A DNA stretch of 12,420 bases from Candidatus Iainarchaeum sp. GTDB taxonomy: Archaea; Iainarchaeota; Iainarchaeia; Iainarchaeales; Iainarchaeaceae. Location of the stretch: positions 1-12,420 of the forward strand of contig DUGC01000074.1 in NCBI GenBank assembly GCA_013331625.1, in the 5' to 3' direction. Shown here one piece after another: positions 7,092-12,420 of this stretch. Under the pieces are notes generated by a model. That model saw nothing but the letters and a program-made list of their open reading frames with translations. It was not told the origin of the DNA and did no database searches. How positions within the stretch are numbered: position 1 is the first letter of the stretch; each line of letters begins with the position of its first letter. The translations under genes were made by a program, and so were the position numbers.

Positions 7092-8624
7092 TTATTTTCC
7101 CTTGCACAGCATGCGGTTTAGCATCTTTTCAGTTGCCTTTATTGCCGCCATCACCTGATCTGAGTCTATGCCGGTTGTCACGATCTGCTTCCCGCTGCAC
7201 TTCCAGGTTATTGTGGTCTCCACAATCGCATCTGTCTTCCCTCCGGGGGGGATCCTCACTTCATAATCGACAAGTTCGGGCAGTTCGACCCCTGCATCTT
7301 TTGCCGCCTGCACAAGCGCATTCATGAAAGCGTCATAGCAGCCATTCCCCTGCGCGCTCTTGCTTATCTGCTTTCCATTGAGAATTATTGAAATCTGCGC
7401 AAAAGGCTGTCCCTTGAGCGAGGATGATATTTTGCACTCAGTGATTTTCACACGCCCTTCAAGCGGGGTGTTCAGCACATCCGCAATTATAAACGGCAAA
7501 TCCTCTGATGTCACGGTCTCTTTCTTGTCGCCGAGCATGACCACACGTTCCAGTATAATCTTTTTTTGTTCGGGGGTGAGATCCATTTTGAGTGCTGCAA
7601 GGTTCTGCTCGAGACTTGCCCTGCCGCTCAGTTTCCCAAGGGCATATTCCCTTTTGCGTCCAAAGCGCTCGGCAGTGAGCGGGTTCACATAAAGGTTGCC
7701 TTTCGCGTCCCCGTCAGCATGGATCCCGGCGGTCTGGGTGAATACATCCTCGCCCACGATCGGCTTGTTCGATGGGATTTTCTTGCCCGAAAACCTCTCC
7801 AAAAGCACGCTGATTTTCTGGAGGGCGGCCTCATCGGCACTGCATTTCCTCCCAGCCTTGTCATTGACCGCGGCGATGACTTCTGCAAGGGCCGCATTCC
7901 CCGTCCTCTCCCCAAGGCCGTTTACTGTGCAGTGCAGCCCGCCAATTCCTTCCTGCGCTGCAATAAGGCTGTTGGCGGTTGCAAGCCCATAATCATTGTG
8001 CGCGTGGAAATCGCATTTTTCGAGCGGTATTTTCCTTGCCATTTCCTTTAAATAATTCTGCAGCTGCAACGGGGCCAGTATTCCCAAAGTATCCGGCAAA
8101 AGCAGCCTTTGGAGCCTTGTTGCCTTTAATGATTCCACAAAATCAAATACATATTGGGGCGAATCCTTCATGCCATTGCTCCAGTCCTCAAGATAAACAT
8201 TGACTGCGATGCCATTGTGGCTTGCATAATCCATTACCGCTGCGACATCGGAAAAATGCTGCTGCGGGGTTTTTCGCAGCTGGTGCTCGCAGTGCTTTTG
8301 CGAGCCCTTTGCCAAAATGGATGTTGTGCGGCAGCCCGCTTCATTTGCCCAGTCAATGCTTTCCCTGTTGACAAATGAGAGCACTTCGACCCTTTCAAGC
8401 AGCCCTTCGCCCCCAGCCCACTTTGTAATGGCCTTTACTGTCTCAAGCTCTCCCCTGCTCACGCGCGCCGAGGCAACCTCAATGCGGTCAACATTGACTT
8501 CACCCAGAAGCATTTTTGCAATAGAGAGCTTTTCCTGCAAAGCAAAAGAAATGCCGCGCGTCTGCTCGCCATCGCGCAAAGTGGTATCCATAATCTGGAT
8601 GTGATCAGTCATGTTGCCACCCAT
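7092..8624 (-). CDS. leuA: Alpha-isopropylmalate / citramalate synthase family enzyme (LeuA-like)
   Basis: A 510-residue acyl-CoA:2-oxoacid condensing enzyme of the DRE-TIM (HMGL-like) family. It shows DTTLRDGEQ at 13-21, metal ligands in CDFHAHNDYG (H207, H209), NGLGERTGNA at 235-244, GIHADG at 300-305, and a C-terminal LeuA-type allosteric domain from about 385 to 510. Family members make 2-isopropylmalate, (R)-citramalate or homocitrate; the presence of the regulatory domain favours the first two. The N-terminal signature RIEVASARVSRGE resembles a LeuA-like clade I associate with Bacteroidetes as well as some archaea (from memory), so substrate choice is uncertain and the symbol is by family. 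Two starts are possible: 8624 (GGTGA at 8633-8629) and 8612 (GGTGG at 8621-8617). It is 468 bases upstream of carA's TATA-bearing spacer boundary in the same direction, but carA has its own promoter. Confidence 0.85.
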   Translation of the reverse strand: MGGNMTDHIQIMDTTLRDGEQTRGISFALQEKLSIAKMLLGEVNVDRIEVASARVSRGELETVKAITKWAGGEGLLERVEVLSFVNRESIDWANEAGCRTTSILAKGSQKHCEHQLRKTPQQHFSDVAAVMDYASHNGIAVNVYLEDWSNGMKDSPQYVFDFVESLKATRLQRLLLPDTLGILAPLQLQNYLKEMARKIPLEKCDFHAHNDYGLATANSLIAAQEGIGGLHCTVNGLGERTGNAALAEVIAAVNDKAGRKCSADEAALQKISVLLERFSGKKIPSNKPIVGEDVFTQTAGIHADGDAKGNLYVNPLTAERFGRKREYALGKLSGRASLEQNLAALKMDLTPEQKKIILERVVMLGDKKETVTSEDLPFIIADVLNTPLEGRVKITECKISSSLKGQPFAQISIILNGKQISKSAQGNGCYDAFMNALVQAAKDAGVELPELVDYEVRIPPGGKTDAIVETTITWKCSGKQIVTTGIDSDQVMAAIKATEKMLNRMLCKGK

Positions 8625-8726
8625 TCATTCACCGGCATAAGGACAGAGAGTAGGTAATATTGAAAAAGAGCATTATTGAAGTTGGATTTTGGGGGGAATT
8701 TGTAAATCCCTTCTTTTTGGCATAAA

Positions 8727-8752
8727 AGGTTAAAACCTACAAAATTTTTAAA
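8727..8752 (-). promoter_or_regulatory. Candidate promoter of the LeuA-like gene
   Basis: On the - strand TTTAAAAATT (8752-8743) is a TATA candidate predicting a start near 8722 and a leader of about 100 bases. An inverted repeat AGGTT-AA-AACCT at 8727-8738 lies just upstream of that start, where a repressor could bind. Nearer TATA-like sequence CAATATTA also exists around 8662-8655, so the choice is uncertain. I see no gene in 8625-8809. Confidence 0.35.
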
Positions 8753-8809
8753 TGCAGTGGGGCCGCCTTATAGGGGCGTAAAAGCCGATAGGCAATAAAA
8801 TGCCGTTTT

Positions 8810-10588
8810 TTAGAACCTGCGCAGCTTTTCCTCGTCGCTGACCTTTTCACGCAGGTATTGCATGAATTCAGGTTTGTAGTTGCTTATCTCCTCAATATTT
8901 CCTGTCTGCATGTACTGCATCACCTTTCGCACAAAGAGATTACTTCCAACAACCTGCGGCATCACTACATAATCCGCCCCTGCCTCATAAAGTGCCAGGG
9001 CGTCATGGAAATAATGCGCCCTTGCAAATACGACAAGCTGCGGCCTGCTTTTTTTTACATATTTTATGAGGGAAAGGCACGGTTTTGCAAAGGGCACGGC
9101 AAGGATTATGGCTTTTGATCGTTCCATGTTGAGCTTTTTCCACAGTTCAGGGTTGTCAACCGAGCCATAGAGCGTGTTTGTCCCATGCTCAATGTTATAT
9201 GAAACCACTTTTGGGTCGCAATCAATGACAACGACTTGCGATTCTTCCCTGATCGTTGCCGCGATGCTCTGGCCCACGGTGCCGCCCCCGAAGATGATCA
9301 CATGGTCATTGAGCTGGGCGGGAAGGCTTTCAAGCAGGTTTAGGCTGCGGTGGAGGATTTTTGCGTTTTTGAGCGGTTTGGCATACCTGCAGACGAGTCG
9401 ATCTAAATTTGCGTAAATTGCAGGCGTGTAATTCACCAGGTAAGGGGTCATTGCCATCGAGAGGGCAATTACAAGGATGAGGAATGAGTAAAGGCCGGGT
9501 GTTGCCTGAAGTATTGCGCTCCCCTGGCTTGCAAGGATAAATGAGAACTCGGAAACCTGCGCGAGCGCGAGAGCAACTGAGAGGCTCACCCTCCCGCCAT
9601 AGCCGGCAAGCAGGGTGATTGCATAAATTATGAGGGGCTTGAATACAAATACTATTGCAAGGATTGCAAGCGCGAGCCCTGCTGGAAATGACATAAAAGT
9701 GGGCGTGATCTGTATGCCAAGTGTCACAAAAAATATTGTTGCAAGAAAGTCCCGAACGCCCCTTACTTTCTGCAGCACTTCCATGCTGTAGGGGAGGGTG
9801 GAGAGCGCAACCCCTCCGATGAACGCCCCCACTGAAATGGACAGGCCCATTGCATATGATAGGAAAATGAAAACGAATACCGAGCTCATGGCAGAAAGGA
9901 ACAAAAGCTCCTCACTTTGCGTTGCAAATGAAAAAAGCTTTGGGTAAATGAATCGGTTTAATGCAAATGCGATTGCAAGGATTGCAACGACTTGCAAAAA
10001 TAGCGGGGCAATTGAGGAAAAGGAGAACAATGAGCCGATATTTTGCAATAGCGAAAGGCACAGTATTGCAAGGATGTCCTGCATGAGCAAAAAGCCTATC
10101 ATGATGCGCCCGTGCAAAGTATTGATCTGCCTTGAATCGGAAAGGAGCTTTACAACAATAGTTGTAGAAGAGAACGCGAGTATGAGCCCAAGGTACAGGG
10201 ACTGCTCGAAATTGAGGATTTTCAAAAATGAGTTAAGCGCAAACACAACAAGGGCTGTAAGGCTTATCTGCAGGGCCGTGCCAATGGTTGCAAGCTTTCC
10301 AAATTCAAGTAATTTGCGAAGGTCTGTTTCAATCCCGATTGAAAAAAGGAGGAACGCAACCCCGAGTTCGGAGAGAAGCATTATTTCCTCGCTCGTGGTG
10401 ACACCGATGGGAACTCCGAGCGCGCTAAGGTGCATCGCCCCCAAAAAGAGCGGTCCGACAAAAAGCCCCGCCGCGATGTATGCAAGGAGCGGCGGCTGGC
10501 GCAAAAGCTTTGCGAGAAAATTGAAGAGCGTCGCCGCTATGAGTATGAGCCCTAGGTCAAATAGGAGCGTCAAGCTCCCTATAGCCAT
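8810..10588 (-). CDS. CPA2 (Kef-type) cation/proton antiporter with RCK domain
   Basis: A 592-residue membrane protein. Residues 1-395 hold about twelve hydrophobic segments with CPA2 features: ELGVAFLLFSIGIETDLRKL at 74-93, the FSSTTIVVKLL segment at 139-149, LMQDILAIL at 168-176, and GAFIGGVALS at 254-263. A linker leads to a cytoplasmic RCK_N (TrkA-N) domain from about 428 with the Rossmann glycines GGGTVG at 434-439 and the acidic strand-2 end VVVIDCDP (D456). Such proteins exchange K+ or Na+ for protons under nucleotide control. The tail after the RCK_N domain is short and I see no RCK_C (TrkA-C) domain. The start is set by GGTGA five bases upstream and a TATA box about 37 bases away. 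It appears to be a single-gene unit. Ion specificity cannot be read from sequence. Confidence 0.92.
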   Translation of the reverse strand: MAIGSLTLLFDLGLILIAATLFNFLAKLLRQPPLLAYIAAGLFVGPLFLGAMHLSALGVPIGVTTSEEIMLLSELGVAFLLFSIGIETDLRKLLEFGKLATIGTALQISLTALVVFALNSFLKILNFEQSLYLGLILAFSSTTIVVKLLSDSRQINTLHGRIMIGFLLMQDILAILCLSLLQNIGSLFSFSSIAPLFLQVVAILAIAFALNRFIYPKLFSFATQSEELLFLSAMSSVFVFIFLSYAMGLSISVGAFIGGVALSTLPYSMEVLQKVRGVRDFLATIFFVTLGIQITPTFMSFPAGLALAILAIVFVFKPLIIYAITLLAGYGGRVSLSVALALAQVSEFSFILASQGSAILQATPGLYSFLILVIALSMAMTPYLVNYTPAIYANLDRLVCRYAKPLKNAKILHRSLNLLESLPAQLNDHVIIFGGGTVGQSIAATIREESQVVVIDCDPKVVSYNIEHGTNTLYGSVDNPELWKKLNMERSKAIILAVPFAKPCLSLIKYVKKSRPQLVVFARAHYFHDALALYEAGADYVVMPQVVGSNLFVRKVMQYMQTGNIEEISNYKPEFMQYLREKVSDEEKLRRF

Positions 10589-10618
10589 TCAATTCACCCA
10601 CACAATCACTTCTTTCCG

Positions 10619-10630
10619 TATATTATATGT
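10619..10630 (-). promoter_or_regulatory. TATA box of the antiporter gene
   Basis: The - strand reads ACATATAATATA, centred near 10625. This predicts a start near 10600 and a leader of about 12 bases that still contains GGTGA (10598-10594) before the ATG at 10588. The spacing fits archaeal promoters closely. Confidence 0.6.
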
Positions 10631-10704
10631 TGTGGTGTGCCACCCGGATCGAGTCTGCCATGGCTTGTTTAAAAAGTATTTTTCCCCCGGCGTGCCCTGA
10701 CGCT

Positions 10705-10728
10705 CAAAAGGGCATATTGCCCATTTTG
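10705..10728. repeat. Imperfect hairpin in the divergent intergenic region
   Basis: CAAAAGGGCA (10705-10714), TAT, then TGCCC-A-TTTTG (10718-10728) form a stem of ten pairs with one bulged A. It lies between the antiporter TATA box and the + strand promoter, outside both predicted transcripts. A protein-binding palindrome is more likely than a terminator. Apart from this and the repeat at 10761-10793, I see no gene in the 10589-10829 spacer. Confidence 0.4.
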
Positions 10729-10760
10729 GCCAGAAGGTCACTGGACGCCGTCAATTCGGG

Positions 10761-10793
10761 GGTTTTTGGACAAATGCCAGTCTGCCAAAAACC
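10761..10793. repeat. Perfect 9-bp inverted repeat abutting a promoter
   Basis: GGTTTTTGG (10761-10769) and CCAAAAACC (10785-10793) are exact reverse complements, 15 bases apart. The right arm runs into the BRE/TATA of the downstream small gene (CTTTAATAAG at 10793-10802). The position upstream of and overlapping the BRE suggests an operator or activator site. No regulator gene is identified in the window. Confidence 0.55.
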
Positions 10794-10829
10794 TTTAATA
10801 AGTGGAAAAACTGTATTTTAGCACGGTGA
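10789..10829 (+). promoter_or_regulatory. Promoter and ribosome site of the + strand small-gene cluster
   Basis: BRE-like AAACC leads into the TATA candidate CTTTAATAAG (10793-10802), predicting a transcript start near 10822. GGTGA follows at 10825-10829, six bases before the ATG at 10836. The spacing of all three elements is consistent, which supports the small gene downstream being real. Confidence 0.6.
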
Positions 10830-10835
10830 ATGATA

Positions 10836-11030
10836 ATGAAACCACATTCAATTGCAACCCGAAGGAATGTCAACCGGTTGATGACTAAACTTGCCCAAGA
10901 CTCCACATTAAAAATGCTAAGTGTCCATCAGGGCCCTGCACGCCGCGCATTGCCAATAGAAACGTTCGCAGAACCCCAGCATTCAAAACAGTTTGTGAGG
11001 AAAAGGCCTGACGCCAGATTAATCCGTTAG
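10836..11030 (+). CDS. Small basic protein, 64 aa, unknown
   Basis: Begins MKPHSIATRRNVNRL and ends KRPDARLIR, rich in Arg, Lys and His with no membrane segment or cysteine pair. I recognise no family. The ATG at 10836 is preferred over the in-frame ATG at 10830 because GGTGA at 10825-10829 gives six bases of spacing for the former and none for the latter. A good TATA box precedes it. The gene opens a run of three small basic ORFs on the + strand ending against cysS. The charge pattern would suit nucleic acid binding, which is inference only. Confidence 0.6.
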   Translation: MKPHSIATRRNVNRLMTKLAQDSTLKMLSVHQGPARRALPIETFAEPQHSKQFVRKRPDARLIR

Positions 11031-11078
11031 GGAAGGGGCATTTTTGAAAGAGGGCATGAAAAGGAAATTTAGGGTGCA

Positions 11079-11468
11079 ATGAAGATAATTATTGAGCCAT
11101 GGCAAAAAAGTGTTTTTATGGTGAAAAGGAGCAAAAAATTCAATAAGCCCCATTTTGTAAAGTCGGGAATGGTTTCCGGGCTTGGAAAAGGGGTAATGCG
11201 GCTTGCGCCGGCAACAGGGCATGAGCCATACGCAAAACTGCATAAGAGATTCATTTTTGCTTTTGGTAAAGAGCCGCGCAGCAGGCAGGAGTTATATGAA
11301 AGGCTTGGCATTAATCCTGAAACTGCCAGAACTATTGAGGCGGGAGTTATCCACCATATGACTTACAATGGACTTCCTGCCGCGCTTGTTCAGGAGGCGG
11401 TCGAACACAATTTTTCCCCTGTATCCAAAAGGGACGAAGTAAGCCGCCAGAAAAGGAAATCATTATAG
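11079..11468 (+). CDS. Small basic protein, 129 aa, unknown
   Basis: No recognised family. The N-terminal third is basic (VKRSKKFNKPHFVKSG). Residues about 67-90 (SRQELYERLGINPETARTIE) are reminiscent of a short helix-turn-helix in spacing, but I cannot confirm a domain. The tail is basic (SRQKRKSL). Codon choice (AGG, AAA, GGG-rich) matches neighbouring genes. The ATG at 11079 has AGGGTG only two bases upstream. A nine-codon mini-ORF at 11056-11082 (MKRKFRVQ, TGA) overlaps this start as ATGA and could deliver ribosomes by coupling. An internal Met at 11118 is an alternative start but has no ribosome site. It lies 48 bases after the 64-aa gene. Confidence 0.6.
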   Translation: MKIIIEPWQKSVFMVKRSKKFNKPHFVKSGMVSGLGKGVMRLAPATGHEPYAKLHKRFIFAFGKEPRSRQELYERLGINPETARTIEAGVIHHMTYNGLPAALVQEAVEHNFSPVSKRDEVSRQKRKSL

Positions 11469-11491
11469 ACTGGAAAACAGTTATTGCTAAA

Positions 11492-11715
11492 ATGCCAAAA
11501 AGACCACGAAATCCCCATCTAACTCCGGAGGAAAACCACTCCAGCCAAGACATCAGGGTTATAACGGGATAATAGAAACGAATCCGGCAGTTAAACGAAG
11601 GCAGGTTAATTCGACTGTTATGAATGGCGGATCCATGACCGACCACCCAGTGCCGAGTTGGAAAACTATGGTTTTAGGGCAGGCAAATAAATTCAAAAAA
11701 AATAAAGGTAAATAG
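11492..11715 (+). pseudogene. Possible small basic protein split by a one-base frameshift
   Basis: Read in frame from ATG 11492 the ORF gives MPKRPRNPHLTPEENHSS and stops at 11570. The frame one base earlier is open from 11491 to TAG at 11715 and encodes GYNGIIETNPAVKRRQ and MTDHPVPSWKTM, with a Lys-rich tail. Adding one A to the AAAA run at 11532-11535 would join the two into a basic protein of about 74 residues. This could be a real frameshift, a homopolymer sequencing error, or chance. No ribosome site is clear. The position directly after the 129-aa gene (23 bases) and ending 10 bases before the convergent cysS stop supports a third gene in the cluster. Confidence 0.35.
11694..11703 (-). 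terminator. T-tract terminator of cysS
   Basis: The - strand carries an eight-base T run (complement of 11695-11702) about 22 bases past the cysS stop, with further T-rich sequence around it. Archaeal RNA polymerase terminates at such tracts. Confidence 0.5.
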
Positions 11716-11724
11716 CGCCGTTTG

Positions 11725-12420
11725 CTAAACCTTCTTCCACTTCACTCCGCATGGAGTATCCAAAAGTTCTATCCCGTTTGCCGCAAGATCTTTCCTGATT
11801 TTATCGGCCTGCGCAAAATCCTTTTTCTTGCGATAAAGCTCGCGCTGCTCAATGAGCGCCATGAGTTCTTCAGGAAGCTTCTCGTCCCTTTTCCCGAATT
11901 CAAAAAACCCGAAGATTTCATTCAGCTCTTTCAGGAATGCGATGATGTTTTCGGCATCCCTTTTTGAAATTTTGCCGGCAGAAATGAGTGAATTGGTTTT
12001 CGACTCGAATTCATGCAATTGTGCCCATGCATTGGGCAGGTTGAAGTCCTCATCCATCGCGGCAACAAAGCCCTCACGCGCACTTGAAATTATTTCCTTC
12101 ACCTGCTTGTTTTCCCCTTCACCTGAAACCGCGAGCAATCCCTGGATGAAAGAGTTCCATTTCCCAAGCCCCTTTGCAGCCTGCGCCATGGCTTTTTCAT
12201 TGAAGTCGACCCTTGAGCGGTAATGCAGCCCTGCTATGAAAAACCTGAACACTTTCGGGTCAAACTTTTCGAGCAGCTGCGGGATCGTGATGTAGTTTCC
12301 AAGCGATTTTGACATCTTTTCCCCGTTTATTGTGACCATCCCAACATGCATCCATATTTTTGCGAGGGGTTTTTTTGTAAATGCCTCTGACTGGGCAATC
12401 TCGTTTTCATGGTGCGGAAA
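11725..12420 (-). CDS. cysS: Cysteinyl-tRNA synthetase, C-terminal part (runs off the window)
   Basis: Charges tRNA-Cys with cysteine in the cytoplasm. The visible 231 residues begin FPHHENEIAQSEA, the conserved Zn-site segment of class Ia CysRS, then MHVGMVTINGEKMSKSLGN with the KMSKS loop (12318-12304), which stabilises the adenylate. The DALR-like helical bundle follows (FRFFIAGLHYRSRVDF...), then the anticodon-recognition region with ADKIRKDLAANGI and the usual ending DTPCGVKWKKV. CysRS is about 460-480 residues, so roughly the N-terminal half, with the HIGH motif, lies beyond 12420. It is convergent with the + strand small-gene cluster. Confidence 0.95.
   Translation of the reverse strand, partial: FPHHENEIAQSEAFTKKPLAKIWMHVGMVTINGEKMSKSLGNYITIPQLLEKFDPKVFRFFIAGLHYRSRVDFNEKAMAQAAKGLGKWNSFIQGLLAVSGEGENKQVKEIISSAREGFVAAMDEDFNLPNAWAQLHEFESKTNSLISAGKISKRDAENIIAFLKELNEIFGFFEFGKRDEKLPEELMALIEQRELYRKKKDFAQADKIRKDLAANGIELLDTPCGVKWKKV

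Noticed and set aside
9948..10700. 250-aa + strand ORF opposite the antiporter
   Set aside because: Antisense shadow of a clear membrane protein gene: low-complexity Ser/Arg/Ile-rich, no domain.
11347..11646. 99-aa - strand ORF with hydrophobic Trp-rich segments
   Set aside because: GTG start only, overlaps the 129-aa + strand gene whose codon use fits its neighbours; hydrophobicity is the usual antisense effect.
1..12420. tRNA or rRNA genes, CRISPR arrays, insertion sequences
   Set aside because: Spacers were read on both strands; I found no cloverleaf with a TTCRANY arm, no regularly spaced direct repeats and no transposase. A covariance-model search could still find something I missed.

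Overview
The window looks archaeal. Start codons are preceded by GGTGA or GGAGGTGA ribosome-binding sites, TATA boxes lie about 25 bases before the inferred transcript starts, one gene looks leaderless, and the carB gene carries what appears to be a bulge-helix-bulge (BHB) intron. The compact layout with several small orphan genes would suit a DPANN-type lineage, but that placement is a guess.

Layout. Bases 1-1605: a divergent pair, a 40-residue single-span membrane protein (-) and a thioredoxin-fold protein (+), sharing one TATA region, then an SDR-family oxidoreductase (+). Bases 1724-6898 (-): a carbamoyl-phosphate synthetase operon read carA, orfA, orfB, carB. All junctions are overlapped or tightly spaced. 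orfA and orfB are unrecognised, related to each other, and AT-richer than the genes around them. Bases 7092-8624 (-): an isopropylmalate/citramalate synthase family enzyme. Bases 8810-10588 (-): a CPA2 (Kef-type) cation/proton antiporter with an RCK domain. Bases 10836-11715 (+): three small basic proteins of unknown function, the last apparently frameshifted. They are preceded by a 9+9 base inverted repeat that abuts the promoter. Bases 11725-12420 (-): the C-terminal half of cysteinyl-tRNA synthetase, running off the right edge.

Main result. carB looks truncated if read without interruption, because a TAA stop falls early in it. The true N-terminus lies upstream in the same frame, separated by a 42-base insert at 4906-4865. 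The insert and its edges fold into a BHB: a 4-bp GGCG/CGCC central helix, AAA and TAT bulges, and a 5-bp intron helix. Cutting between bulge bases 2 and 3 on each side and joining the ends restores the conserved GQAGEFDYSG motif and gives a 1068-residue CarB. This is a predicted protein-coding archaeal intron in a central metabolic gene.

Function. carA and carB make carbamoyl phosphate for pyrimidine and arginine synthesis. The LeuA-family enzyme belongs to branched-chain amino acid (or related 2-oxoacid) synthesis and cysS to translation. The two proteins inside the car operon and the + strand small-gene cluster have no function I can assign.
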